Source: Leptospira kirschneri serovar Cynopteri str. 3522 CT (GTDB lineage Bacteria > Spirochaetota > Leptospiria > Leptospirales > Leptospiraceae). From it: DNA of 64,000 nucleotides. The position numbers and the translations under genes were made by a program. The number at the start of each line of letters is the position of its first letter. Position 1 is the first letter of the stretch. The stretch covers positions 258,501 through 322,500 of the forward strand of contig NZ_AHMN02000007.1 in the NCBI RefSeq assembly GCF_000243695.2, given 5' to 3'. The notes beneath the pieces are model-generated. The model did not search any database, was not told the DNA's origin, and saw only the letters and a program-made list of their open reading frames with translations. Below, one piece after another: positions 44,042 through 59,696 of the stretch.

Positions 44042-44380
44042 ACTTTCAATGAAATTTAGTCTGCGGAAAACACCACGGCGATGCCGTCGCGGGGGAATTA
44101 TTGTTAGATTGGTATATTAAAATAGAAAAACAGCGTGAAGTTTGTGGTTCGCCAAAGGTGTGAAGTACGCAAAGATATAGGAAAAATATGGAATTATAAA
44201 GTTGTTTACTAAACGTTAACTTGATGTAAAAAATAAAAAAGATAAAACAAAGTAAAACCGTAGTAAGTTCTTACATTTCAGTTTTTTGAATACAAGTTTT
44301 TCACCGGAATGTCAAATCCTAAGTTTTCTTGTTTTATAATAAAACAAAAATGAAATGTAATACATTCCGGGAGATCTTTT
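44042..44380. other. Intergenic region, GC-rich start then AT-rich
   Basis: No gene. The first 60 bases (ACCACGGCGATGCCGTCGCGG, with CGGCGATGCCG as a small inverted repeat) share the atypical composition of the preceding gene. A partial island end, GTTAACTTGATGTAAAAAA, lies near 44215, and a partial copy of the short intergenic motif (GTAAGTTCTTACA) near 44262. A likely ribosome-binding site GGGAG is at 44369. Confidence 0.4.
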
Positions 44381-44689
44381 ATGAGCGATTTAAATAAAGC
44401 AGACTTGGAACTCTTTAAACAAAAAGGCTGGGAAATTAGATTTCGAACAGAAATTCCGCTATTATCTAAAACTTTTCTCTTTTCAACTTATTTAAGCGGG
44501 TTGGAGTTTGTAAATTCGCTTGCACAAATCGCTGAAAAATTGAACCATCATCCGGATCTTTTTTTAGGTTATCGAAAGGTTACGGTGGAAATTTTCACAC
44601 ATTCTAAAAATACAATCACCGATTTGGATCTTCTTTTTGCGGAAGAAGCCGAAACAAAATATAAGGATTCAGAATATTATAATTTTTGA
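44381..44689 (+). CDS. phhB: Pterin-4a-carbinolamine dehydratase
   Basis: 102 residues. The signature [25 protein letters not shown] holds the catalytic histidines (NHHPD), and ITDLDLLFA follows. The enzyme dehydrates 4a-hydroxytetrahydropterin, or serves in molybdopterin or regulatory roles in bacteria lacking phenylalanine hydroxylase. No such hydroxylase is in the window. The length is normal. It has GGGAG 8 bases before the ATG. Confidence 0.9.
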   Translation: MSDLNKADLELFKQKGWEIRFRTEIPLLSKTFLFSTYLSGLEFVNSLAQIAEKLNHHPDLFLGYRKVTVEIFTHSKNTITDLDLLFAEEAETKYKDSEYYNF

Positions 44690-44699
44690 ATACAATTGA

Positions 44700-44834
44700 A
44701 GCCAATCCTATCGAATGTCCCGTGAGATAAGGCCGAAATCGCGGAGTATTACCAAGCGCCCGTAGAAGCGAGGTTGAGTTTCAATCGTAAGCTCTTTGCG
44801 TAGCAAAGAATAGAGCGATGTGACGGAATGAGTT
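44700..44834. repeat. Repeat-island fragment
   Basis: It contains GCGCCCGTAGAAGCGAGGTTGAGTTTCAA, shared with 14259 and 59287 regions, and a small hairpin TCTTTGC-GTA-GCAAAGA at 44793-44809. It runs directly into the GTG start of the next gene. Confidence 0.5.
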
Positions 44835-45371
44835 GTGGCTTTGGGAAATTTAAAGTCGATATATAAAGGTTCTTATTTAGTGGATATAAGAATAATCGAC
44901 GATTTAGAACTAGAAACCATTTTAAAAACAGAACTAGAAGAAGTTGAATTTGACGAATACGAAGACCAAGTTGGAAGTTTGGATGGAGGAATTGTTATAA
45001 AAAGTGAAAATTCAATTATCATAACTCCTATGTGTTGTGGAGATATTGGGAATCTTAGAGAATGGGAGAAAATTTTAGAATCACAAAACAACATTTGGAA
45101 ACAATTGTGGATTGGACATCCTTGGATATTTTACAGAAGAGCGAATGGATTTATAGAAATCTCAAATTATACAGAATCCAATCTTGACGATTTCAATGAT
45201 ATTCAAGCGAAATATAAATTATCCGAAAAAGAATTCGTTTTAGAGCTAAGAAAAATAAGAGAACAACAAAACGAATTCGAAAATCAAATCTACCGAATAT
45301 TAGATAAGATGAAAATTCCCAAAGCAAAAGAAATTGCAAAACTGTTGACTGGAAATCTACAATTACAATAA
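44835..45371 (+). CDS. Unrecognised cytoplasmic protein, possibly an immunity-type protein
   Basis: 178 residues from GTG 44835. Acidic N-terminal part (LELETILKTELEEVEFDEYED), then SLDGGIVIKSENSIIITPMCCGDIGNLREWEKIL and WIGHPWIFYRRANGFIEIS, then a helical C-terminus. The acidic, stand-alone, beta-then-helix build resembles small immunity-like proteins, but there is no toxin gene beside it and I cannot place it in a family. Confidence 0.6.
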   Translation: MALGNLKSIYKGSYLVDIRIIDDLELETILKTELEEVEFDEYEDQVGSLDGGIVIKSENSIIITPMCCGDIGNLREWEKILESQNNIWKQLWIGHPWIFYRRANGFIEISNYTESNLDDFNDIQAKYKLSEKEFVLELRKIREQQNEFENQIYRILDKMKIPKAKEIAKLLTGNLQLQ

Positions 45372-45789
45372 AACTATGTCTTTATCGTATTTTCGCTTTT
45401 TCAATTGAGTCGTTAATTACTCAGTGATTTAGAGGCATTTCGTTTTTTCCAAAAAAACATCTTTAAGTCTGAAATCAAATGTTTATCTACTCTTTACTTA
45501 GACCAAATTCACATTATATTTTACTTATAGAAAGTTCTATAACTTACCAATTAACACCAGAGACAAAAGGTGATCATAAAAAAATACACTCATTTTTTAT
45601 AAATCACGTGAGTTTGGGAATCCATGGTTCATTTTTCTAAAAAAGTGTTAAAATAGCGAATAACGCAAATAAGTTCAAGTTCATCTTTCTAATAAAAGTG
45701 GAAAGAATATGACTCTAACCCATAAAAAAGCCCGGTTTATCCGGGCTTTTACATTTTAAAAAGTACGGGAGAACTTTTTAAAATAAAAT
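45372..45789. other. Intergenic region between convergent genes with one terminator
   Basis: 418 AT-rich bases. Apart from the hairpin at 45727-45749 nothing else stands out, neither repeats nor a gene. Confidence 0.4.
45727..45749. terminator. Bidirectional intrinsic terminator
   Basis: AAAGCCCGG, loop TTTAT, CCGGGCTTT with A-runs before and T-runs after, so it works in both directions. It lies between the convergent genes at 44835 and 45790 and is best placed to end the leftward response-regulator transcript. Confidence 0.85.
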
Positions 45790-46515
<726 letters not shown>

Positions 46516-46718
46516 TGCCAAACTCCCGTGAAATAATTAGAGGATAAAATTACCTTATCTGCAACAGATAAAACCAATGAAATGTTAATAAAGGAATTTT
46601 TTTTGTTAGCCATATTTTTACTGAATCTCTTGTCTATTTTCGATTTTAAAGATCAGAGTTTCTTTGAATAACTGTGGTAAAATCATGAATTGTGTTAAAT
46701 TAATATCAAATATCATTA

Positions 46719-47138
<420 letters not shown>

Positions 47139-47563
47139 ACGTTTTGATAAGTTCTCATTCGTAAAATGACCTTTGAGTGTCTAAGAATTTAGTTATATTA
47201 GAATACTCTAAAATAATTTACATAAGTTCGTATAGTAAATTAAAAAAGTGAATTTATAAGTAAGCGTAGGAACATTGATGTGAAAAAACTATTCTATGTT
47301 TCAATGCGAATCAATTGGTGGGAACTCTCACAAACCTATATTTCACAGTAAGATTTTTGAAATGTAGGAACTCTTACTGAAAATATAAGAGATGACTAAT
47401 ATTTTTGGGAAATTTTGCCATAAAATGGATTGATGATAAAAGTTAGAGTTGTTCAAAAATTCCATAGTGGAAATTCGCAAAATTGCCTCAATTGTTCATT
47501 TCAATACAACAAAAACGGATGGAGAATTAATTTTTCAACAACTCTATTTTTGAAAGAAAAAGT
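47139..47563. repeat. Intergenic region with short-motif copies and a MITE-like element
   Basis: Contains GTGGGAACTCTCAC near 47319 and GTAGGAACTCTTAC near 47363, about 44 bases apart, then the 99-bp element at 47446-47544. No gene. Confidence 0.55.
47446..47544. mobile_element. 99-bp MITE-like element, copy 2
   Basis: Begins GAGTTGTTCAAAAATTCC and ends TTTTTCAACAACTC, inverted ends of about 14-17 bp. It is gap-free alignable with the copy at 32956 and ends 20 bases before the stop of the STAS gene. Confidence 0.6.
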
Positions 47564-47893
47564 TTAAGAAAGGACTAAAATGACTCTGTCCATTCTATAG
47601 AATTGAATCAGTTTTTTCAACGAGTTGCTTGCTCCCGAGATAACTAACGTTCTATTTTTAAGTCTGAGGTCGAATGCAAAAGAAATCAGTTTCATTACGG
47701 CCGGAAGAGGCAGGGCTTTGACTTCGTTCAGATTGATTTTTACATGAAGATTAGACTGATAAAATAAAAGAGCGAGCACGGATTTCAATTCGTCTAAAGA
47801 GACTTCATCAAAGGACGAGATCAAAGGAGTCACTTCCGTAGTTTGACGATTTCTTTTAATTTCAAAACGTTCGTATCTTTGGATTGGATTCAT
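47564..47893 (-). CDS. STAS-domain protein (anti-sigma-factor-antagonist-like)
   Basis: 109 residues. The strand-helix order of STAS is visible: VKINLNEVKALPLPAVMKLISFAFDLRLKNRTLVIS, then ASNSLKKLIQFYRMDRVI. The serine normally phosphorylated in the DSSG-like loop is not present (KALPLP), so regulation by a kinase of the SpoIIAB type is doubtful. It is a single gene. Confidence 0.6.
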   Translation of the reverse strand: MNPIQRYERFEIKRNRQTTEVTPLISSFDEVSLDELKSVLALLFYQSNLHVKINLNEVKALPLPAVMKLISFAFDLRLKNRTLVISGASNSLKKLIQFYRMDRVILVLS

Positions 47894-48134
47894 GTCGGAT
47901 CTTTTTAAAAATCAACTCTTTGATTTCAAGAAAGAGTTGTTTCAGGAAATGAAAATTCAACGACAATTTTTTTAAAACTGATTCTTTTGTTTTCAAAGAA
48001 AATGTGGGAACTACTACTTATTATTAAATGAATTGGTTTTCTTAGGAGAAGAGGTTTTTTCGTATTTGTAAGAGTTCCCACATCTGAAAAATTCGATTGC
48101 TCTTTTAAATCATAGAGAACCGACAAAAAGTAAA
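47894..48134. other. Spacer between divergent genes with short-motif copies
   Basis: Contains GTGGGAACTACTAC at 48003 and its inverse form AGAGTTCCCACATC near 48069. A shadow open frame is present on the minus strand. No gene called. Confidence 0.45.
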
Positions 48135-49091
<957 letters not shown>

Positions 49092-49284
49092 ATCGGGTCT
49101 GAAGACTGACCTATAAAATTTAACGGGACATTTTTTATGGATCGCGTGAACTAAAGCAAAACGCTTTCTATGGATCATGTTTTAGTTCAATTTTTGAATG
49201 GTTGATACCGAATTTATAAAAAGAGAACAAAACTTTAGTTGCAGGGAATAAATTCTTCTCTAAATTTTGGTGCGGTAAAAGATT

Positions 49285-50433
49285 ATGGCGAAGCAAGAAA
49301 ACTACTATATCACTATCAAAGGTAGAAAATACGATCGTAAGTTGATCCAGCTTGCGGAAGAATTTACTTCCGGTAAACGGGATGGTAAGATTTCGATCAA
49401 CGACGCAAAACGTCTTTTAAGAATTGTCAAGGATAACAACGCTTATACGGACATAGAAAAACATACGATCGAATACATTCGTGAAAATTATAAGTTCACC
49501 GAAAAATCGGACGAATGGTTCCGTTCAGAAATCCGTAAATGGGCCGCTAAAAAAGTGCAAGAAGCAAGAAAAAAAAGTGATGTGGAATCCATCTTAGTTG
49601 ATGATTCTGAGGTTCCGGAAGTAAATTTTCCTTCCAGTTGGGGAGAAGACAAAACCGAAGTTGAAATCAAGGAGACTTCTACAAGAGGTTGGAGAGAAAA
49701 TTCCAATTTTTCATCCACAACTTCCCACTCTAAAAAAAATAAAAGGCTTGTTCCGACTTTAATTTTTCTTTCTGGTTTTCTGATTCTTATAGGTCTGGTC
49801 TATTTTTTCCGAACCCTATTTTATAGGGAAGATTCCGAGCAAGTCGTAAAAACGAAATCTGAGATCGTCTCTAATTCAAAAGAAAAACGATCCGACGTTT
49901 TGACGGAAAAAGCAGAATCTACTCAGGAAATCAGAAAAAAAAGCGTAAGGTCTAAAAAAGAGGAATCGGAAATTCCAAAAAACGCTCTTACAATTCTAAA
50001 ACCACAAAACGGAAAAAAGTTAGAATCTAAATCCTTATTCTCTTCGTTGACAAATAAAAATTCCACAGAAGAATTTTCTTCTAATCCTCAATTTAGAGAA
50101 ATTGAATCCAATGTAATTCGTTTTGAAAAAAACAGCATTCAGATTCATAAAGAATCGAGACCAAGTCTCAACCGTTTGGCTCGCTGGATGAAACAAGATT
50201 CTTCGATCCGAGTCAAAGTTATCGGCCATACTTCTTTGGAAGGTAGCGAAGACGCCAATCAAAAAGTTTCTTTTCTTCGTGCACAAACGGTTCGAAATTA
50301 TATTGCTGGAAACGGCATTTCCAAAGATCGTTTTGAAATCATCCCCAAAGGTGCAAGTGTTCCTATCGGCGATAATTCTAAAGAAGAGGGGAAGGAAATG
50401 AATCGTAGAGTGGAACTTAGAATTTATAATTGA
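49285..50433 (+). CDS. Membrane protein with OmpA-like peptidoglycan-binding C-terminus
   Basis: 382 residues. The N-terminal domain (about 1-95) is a basic helical module ([18 protein letters not shown]) of unknown function that has no signal peptide. One membrane helix sits at about 152-172 ([21 protein letters not shown]), then a Lys/Ser/Glu-rich linker. The OmpA domain is at about 275-382 ([34 protein letters not shown]), which binds peptidoglycan. This orientation places the first domain in the cytoplasm, so it could link a cytoplasmic partner to the wall. Confidence 0.8.
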   Translation: MAKQENYYITIKGRKYDRKLIQLAEEFTSGKRDGKISINDAKRLLRIVKDNNAYTDIEKHTIEYIRENYKFTEKSDEWFRSEIRKWAAKKVQEARKKSDVESILVDDSEVPEVNFPSSWGEDKTEVEIKETSTRGWRENSNFSSTTSHSKKNKRLVPTLIFLSGFLILIGLVYFFRTLFYREDSEQVVKTKSEIVSNSKEKRSDVLTEKAESTQEIRKKSVRSKKEESEIPKNALTILKPQNGKKLESKSLFSSLTNKNSTEEFSSNPQFREIESNVIRFEKNSIQIHKESRPSLNRLARWMKQDSSIRVKVIGHTSLEGSEDANQKVSFLRAQTVRNYIAGNGISKDRFEIIPKGASVPIGDNSKEEGKEMNRRVELRIYN

Positions 50434-50694
50434 ATAGATTTACTCAAATCTTTTTGTCGATTTAAACTTGGGTTTGATATAAGAAAGTTTGGTGAGAATT
50501 CAGACCTTGAGGTTGTAATTGCTTTCACGATTTCAAGTCGAGTAGGTTGTAAAATTCTTTCTTAGGCTTTCAAAATCCTATTTTTCAATCTTCCTGTGAA
50601 AAATTCTATACAAACTAAATGCTTGCAACAGCATGAATTTGTAACTTGTCTTATTCTATCGATGAACTGGAAGGACAACTCGTAGAAGGACTCA

Positions 50695-52978
<2,284 letters not shown>

Positions 52979-53006
52979 CTCGAAAGATTTGTTCGTGTAA
53001 ATTCCT

Positions 53007-53054
53007 AAGTTTTCCTTTCAAATTTCGACTCAAGAAGTTTCGGAAGGAAAACTT
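53007..53054 (+). terminator. Candidate terminator after acnA
   Basis: An 11-bp perfect inverted pair, AAGTTTTCCTT and AAGGAAAACTT, separated by 26 bases and followed by TTATCT. It is 28 bases after the acnA stop. The stem is AT-rich and the loop long, so efficiency is uncertain. Confidence 0.45.
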
Positions 53055-53179
53055 TTATCTCTAAAATCATCAATCGCGCAGAATGTATTTTTGTCCGGAC
53101 TAATTGGACGAATCCGGCTCGCCACAGGCAGTTGGACTGGCTCTTTAGTTCTGGTCAACAAGGTTTATGCAAGAAATGT

Positions 53180-53765
53180 AATGTAAACATATCGCCTTTA
53201 GTTTCAATATAGAACGCGATTTGTCGGACGACCCGAAAAACTCAAGCGAATGATCGGTATTCAGGAAGTGATACATTTTCAGGGCGTGAGACGCTGAGTT
53301 TTTTCGCATCGATCCATTTCGCGTTATGCCGAATTCACGTTATTTTACTGTGAAATCATGAAAATGTGGGAACTACCACGGTTTTCCAGAACCGAAGAAC
53401 TTTCAAAAAGAGTAATGAATCTAAAATGAGACAAAATCTGTGGGAACTATTACAAATCCGAGGTTTTACAGTAAAACTCTAAAAATGTGGGAATTCTTAC
53501 AAATCAAGATTTTACGAACAACTTCTAAAATTGTAGGAACTATTACTTTTAAAAAATTCTTTCTCAGCCGAACTCACATTAAAGTGGGATTTAAATTTTG
53601 ATGATGGTCGTAAAACAGCGGTTTTGTGCAAAAATCGGATGGATGATGATTCCATAGTAGTTCCTACAATTTTCAAAGTCCAACTGGTAAATTCACGATT
53701 TGTAAGAGTTCCCACATCTATTTTTTTACGAAAAAATTGATTTCTCCACGAATTCACGTTAAACT
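53180..53765. repeat. Composite repeat region with a motif array
   Basis: 53205-53345 holds the AACGCGATTTGTCGGACGACC / GACGCTGAG / CATCGATCC payload, with the end ATTCACGTTATTT. 53366-53715 has six copies of GTRGGAACTNNYAC or its inverse at 53366, 53442, 53487, 53537, 53654 and 53704. Two more island ends follow: CCGAACTCACATTAAA near 53562 and CGAATTCACGTTAAA near 53748. Another motif copy sits at 53785. No gene. Confidence 0.6.
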
Positions 53766-53835
53766 ATTTTACTTTTTTAAAATGTAGGAATTGCTACTTA
53801 TAAAAAAGTTCTATCGAACCTATATTAAACTTATG

Positions 53836-54525
<690 letters not shown>

Positions 54526-54554
54526 TTTGCTCCCTATAAAAGTTAAAACGGTAG

Positions 54555-54571
54555 ATAGTGTCACTCACTAT
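54555..54571. promoter_or_regulatory. Probable TetR-type operator
   Basis: ATAGTG-TCACT-CACTAT, a 17-bp inverted repeat with the AGTG...CACT halves common for TetR regulators, 29 bases upstream of the regulator's ATG. It fits self-repression. Confidence 0.55.
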
Positions 54572-54950
54572 TTCGAAAAAGTAACTGAATCTATTTTAAA
54601 TTGCTTATGGGATCTAAATTAAACGTGATGAAAGATCGTTAAACTTAAACATACACACTTTAATTTCTAAAAACGCAGAAACTATCATACAATCCATAAA
54701 TATGAAAAAGATATTTTTCAATCTAAGTTATTCGTGTCTTAACTTATAAAAAACGACATTCTATTTAGATTACTTTACAAAGAAAAATTGAATATGGTCT
54801 GATGGAAAAGGACTCGTTTGAATTCTAAAATAATCTTAAAATCCGAAAAAGATGTTTTGTCTTTGATGAAATAAGATTAATCAATTATTAAGTTTATTGT
54901 AAAATTAGAATATACGATTATTTAAAATTTTAAAGGGATTATGAAATTTT
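54572..54950. other. Intergenic region without a recognisable feature
   Basis: 379 AT-rich bases between two leftward genes. No repeat family member, gene or terminator seen. Confidence 0.4.
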
Positions 54951-55553
54951 TTATTCAGTCTTGGAAGAATAAAACTTTTTTACTTTTTCCACGTAATTAC
55001 GAGTTTCTTTATAGGGAGGAATCCCCGCGTAACGATCTACGGCGTTGGGGCCCGCATTGTAAGCAGCCAGAGCGTGATCTAAATTCTTATATTTGTTCAA
55101 AAGGTCGCTCAAAAATTTAGTTCCTCCCGCCACGTTTTCCGCAGGATCAAAAGGATCTTCAACTCCAAGTAGATTTGCAGTGGAAGGCATCAGCTGCATC
55201 AGACCGATTGCACCTTTGGGAGAAACTGCATCTGTTTTAAAATCAGATTCTGCTTTGATAACACTCTGAACTAGTCTAGGATCAAGATTGTTTTTTTCGG
55301 ATTCCTGGCGAATAATTTTGGCGAGACTCGGTTCTATGTTTTTTAGATCTTTGCTGAAACTTTTTTCTTTTTCAAGATCGGAGATGGATTTTTCCTGTTC
55401 CGCTTTTAAAATAGAATCGAACGTTTGTTTTTTCGATTGGGTTTCTTTTACGAAACGATTTTCAATCTCGTGGATTCTACTTAAGACTAACTGCACGTTT
55501 GGAATTTCTTCAACTCTCATATTATGTCTCTCGGAAGATTCCCCCAAAACCAT
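54951..55553 (-). CDS. Lytic transglycosylase (SLT domain)
   Basis: 200 residues. The C-terminal 120 residues are a family-1 SLT domain: the catalytic glutamate in [29 protein letters not shown], and the [11 protein letters not shown] motif. The N-terminal 80 residues are a helical coiled coil. There is no signal peptide from either start (ATG 55553 or ATG 55520), so export would need another route, as with some flagellar or phage-type SLT enzymes. Confidence 0.85.
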   Translation of the reverse strand: MVLGESSERHNMRVEEIPNVQLVLSRIHEIENRFVKETQSKKQTFDSILKAEQEKSISDLEKEKSFSKDLKNIEPSLAKIIRQESEKNNLDPRLVQSVIKAESDFKTDAVSPKGAIGLMQLMPSTANLLGVEDPFDPAENVAGGTKFLSDLLNKYKNLDHALAAYNAGPNAVDRYAGIPPYKETRNYVEKVKKFYSSKTE

Positions 55554-55608
55554 GATCTTTTTTTGACTTTTTCAAGGGATTCTTGATAAATCTGCAGCTT
55601 AGGAAATA

Positions 55609-57924
55609 TTGTCTTTTGTGATTGAAATTGCCGTCACATCCAGAATATCCGCGTTCCCAATTTTATACGCTAAATCCAGAGGTTTTTTCGAAAGAGAAGG
55701 AATTCAAGTCCAGATTCGAGTTTTAGAAAGTTACGACGCGATCTTAGCTTTTTTAAGTTCAGGAAAGATAGAAGCGGGAGAAATACCGTTTACTACTTGG
55801 CTGGATCTTCATTTGAAAAAAACCATACCGAATAAATCCATCTTTCGAGGGATGATTCTCTCGAGAATGATTCATTCGTTTTATTCCAGATACAATTCAA
55901 GTACGGATTCCATCTTAGAAGGAACCTCGTATCTAATACCTGCATTACAAAATACTTCGGTGGATAAGTTATTGGCTCGAGAGTTTATGAATTCCAGCCG
56001 ATTTCGTAAAAAAATTTCTTATAGATTCGTTTATTCCAGATCTTATCTTTTGGAATATGAATTTGCTCAGACTACAACTCTTGGACTTATCGGTTCAGTT
56101 CAAGAATTTCACTTTTTAAATAACGGATTTAGAATTTCAGAAGGTAGGGATTTACCTCCGTATCGTCTTCCAGTCAATATGCTTGCGTTTAACGGAAAGT
56201 TTGCGAAGACATATCCGGATAGAATCAATAAGGTTCAGACCGCTTTGTGTCGTGCAATCGAAGCTTTGATCGAAAACACAAGCGATTCTACGGAACACGT
56301 AATTCAAGAAAACGTACCTGGTTTTAAAGTGGAGTTGGAACAACTGCATTATTTTTATAAACAACCTTCTCAGGACCTGAAAGAGATTCTTTCTCCGATT
56401 GCAACACTCGAAGAATTAGAGTATTTAGGAAGTATCTATTGGAGAGCTATAGAACATCTAACGGATCCTCCGTCGGTTCTTTTAGAGGCTCTTGATTTTG
56501 CAGCTAAAGATCCAATTCCTACGTATCCTGAAGGATTGAAAGTAAAGAAGACAGCACTGATGGAAGAACACTTCCGCAGAGAAGACGAATCTAATCGAAT
56601 TCTAGAAAAAACCGGAGATCGAAGAGAGTTAGGAGATTTAGTTTCAGATATTCATAATTTGGTTTTGAATATCTACAATTCTAAAAAAGGGGTACGTTTA
56701 CCTGTATTACCTCTCAAAGGAACTGCATCCGCAATTAGAACCGGAATCAATTCTATATTAGATTTTTTATTTCAGGATATTAGAGCTCAAGAGGTCCGAT
56801 CGTCTGCAATTGAAAACGTTCTGATGATGCAGGGACTTGAGATGGATAAAAGAAATATAGAACTTCAGTTCTCGGATGACCGTTTTAATTATTTATTCGA
56901 ATTTTCTCCCATTCCGGTGATTTTACTGGATTCTGTTTCTGGAACGCTGATTGCGGGAAATTATAATTTTCGAAGTCTTACCGGTTATAGTAAGGACAAC
57001 GTACATAATTTGAAATTGGAAGATCTGTTCCCTGGTATCAAGGAGATGGGAGATTGGTCAACTCCGGCTAAATCTTTGGAAACGATGCTTCGTGTAGATC
57101 AAGCAAGAATGAAGTTGAGGGATAAGTCTGAGATGGACGTTTCTTTGAGTATCACGGCTTTGTTTGAAAGAGCCAGAAAGATTTATCAGGTTCATATTTT
57201 ATATGACTCTGAAAAGAAGGAAACGGAACAGGCTAAACACGAATTCATTTCTAATATCAGTCACGAACTACGTTCTCCTATGACGAACATACAAGGTTAC
57301 TTTGAACTTCTAAGAACTGAGATTAATACTTCCTTATCCAAAGACCAAAGTGGAATGTTGGACGTGATTGAAAAGAACATCAAACGTCTCAATCACCTGA
57401 TAGAAAATCTTTTAAAATTTGAAGAAGTTCGTGGAGAAGATAACTCCGGTTTGATTGAAAACTTTGATCCAGCGTTGGTAATCGAGGAAGTGTTATATTC
57501 AAATGAACCTTCCGCAAAAGAAAAAGGTCTGATCGTAGAACTTGATCTAATCAAAGGACTAAAGGTTCGCGGGATTCGTTTCGAATTTTCTCAGGTGATT
57601 ACGAATCTTTTCGTAAACGCAATTAAATATACAGAAAAGGGAAAAATCGAAATCAAAATGATGAAATCCACCAGTGGAGACAAATTAGAAATCAATATCA
57701 AGGACACAGGAGTAGGAATCGATCCTAAATATATCGAAAAAGTGTTCGAGAGATTTTTTCGAATTCCAAACGATCGAAACAAAAGGGTCGGGGGCACTGG
57801 ATTGGGGCTTTCGATTTCTAGAACCATTCTTCACAAAATGAATGGAGAGATTACTTTAGAATCCAGAGTAAACGGAGGAAGTAATTTTAAGGTTTTATTA
57901 CCTCTACAGTTTTCTAATTTTTAG
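55609..57924 (+). CDS. Histidine kinase with a substrate-binding-protein-like sensor domain and PAS domain
   Basis: 771 residues. Residues about 1-300 resemble a periplasmic NMT1/SsuA-type binding protein (FPILYAKSRGFFEREGIQVQIRV, then GLIGSVQEFHF) but without signal peptide or membrane helix, so it probably binds a small molecule in the cytoplasm. A helical linker follows, then a PAS domain (about 425-540), HisKA with His552 (FISNISHELRSPMTNIQGYF) and HATPase (NAIKYTEKGKIEI, DTGVGIDPKYI, GTGLGLSISRTI). It has no receiver domain. The start is TTG 55609, with AGGA 4 bases upstream. The next gene starts at the base after its stop. The partner regulator is unknown; an orphan regulator lies at 45790. 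Confidence 0.85.
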   Translation: MSFVIEIAVTSRISAFPILYAKSRGFFEREGIQVQIRVLESYDAILAFLSSGKIEAGEIPFTTWLDLHLKKTIPNKSIFRGMILSRMIHSFYSRYNSSTDSILEGTSYLIPALQNTSVDKLLAREFMNSSRFRKKISYRFVYSRSYLLEYEFAQTTTLGLIGSVQEFHFLNNGFRISEGRDLPPYRLPVNMLAFNGKFAKTYPDRINKVQTALCRAIEALIENTSDSTEHVIQENVPGFKVELEQLHYFYKQPSQDLKEILSPIATLEELEYLGSIYWRAIEHLTDPPSVLLEALDFAAKDPIPTYPEGLKVKKTALMEEHFRREDESNRILEKTGDRRELGDLVSDIHNLVLNIYNSKKGVRLPVLPLKGTASAIRTGINSILDFLFQDIRAQEVRSSAIENVLMMQGLEMDKRNIELQFSDDRFNYLFEFSPIPVILLDSVSGTLIAGNYNFRSLTGYSKDNVHNLKLEDLFPGIKEMGDWSTPAKSLETMLRVDQARMKLRDKSEMDVSLSITALFERARKIYQVHILYDSEKKETEQAKHEFISNISHELRSPMTNIQGYFELLRTEINTSLSKDQSGMLDVIEKNIKRLNHLIENLLKFEEVRGEDNSGLIENFDPALVIEEVLYSNEPSAKEKGLIVELDLIKGLKVRGIRFEFSQVITNLFVNAIKYTEKGKIEIKMMKSTSGDKLEINIKDTGVGIDPKYIEKVFERFFRIPNDRNKRVGGTGLGLSISRTILHKMNGEITLESRVNGGSNFKVLLPLQFSNF

Positions 57925-58581
57925 ATGAACAGAAAAATATTATATTCGATTTTATTAATTTTCTTATGTTTTACGGCGTCTCTATTTTTTTTAGAAGAAG
58001 GGAAAAGTTACAAAAGTAATTCTTCTGAAAACGTAAGATTGTCAAACGGGCTCAGTCGAAATACAGTAATTAGAAAAGAAGATTCTCTATTTGAATCCGG
58101 AGATTTTTTGAACTTTACCGAATCGGAAGATTTGGCCGTTACAGATATTTCTTCGATAACTACGCCAAAAAACGAATATTCTACTTTATCCCCCGAAGAA
58201 AAAGATAGAATTCGGAAAGAAGTGATTCAAAGAGTAAAATCATTTGCGGATCGTTTTCCGGATAATTTGTTGATTCCTAGAGAATTGACCAAAGCACAAG
58301 AAGACAAACGTAAAAAAGACGAAGAAAGAATGTCGGAAGTTCGAATTGCATTGTTGGAAGGAAGGGAAGTTGTAAAACCCGAAATGGAGTTTTATCTGGA
58401 TTCTAAAATCAAGAAAACGGAAGATATGGTTGAGATTTTAGAATATAGTATGAAATTTTTTCAAGATTCGCGTAAAAATAATCAGGGTTCTTCTTTAAAA
58501 CTTATAGAAGAACGTTTGGTTTCTCTTCAAAAAAGTAAAGAAGAATTAACGTTTGCGAAAAAGAATTTGAATGTTCCTTAA
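57925..58581 (+). CDS. Exported or anchored coiled-coil protein next to the kinase
   Basis: 218 residues. One N-terminal hydrophobic segment (ILYSILLIFLCFTASLFFL) is followed by a Ser/Asn-rich stretch and a long charged helical region. Its ATG follows the kinase stop directly, so they are co-transcribed. No family recognised. It may be a periplasmic accessory of the kinase pathway, which is inference. Confidence 0.65.
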   Translation: MNRKILYSILLIFLCFTASLFFLEEGKSYKSNSSENVRLSNGLSRNTVIRKEDSLFESGDFLNFTESEDLAVTDISSITTPKNEYSTLSPEEKDRIRKEVIQRVKSFADRFPDNLLIPRELTKAQEDKRKKDEERMSEVRIALLEGREVVKPEMEFYLDSKIKKTEDMVEILEYSMKFFQDSRKNNQGSSLKLIEERLVSLQKSKEELTFAKKNLNVP

Positions 58582-59696
<1,115 letters not shown>

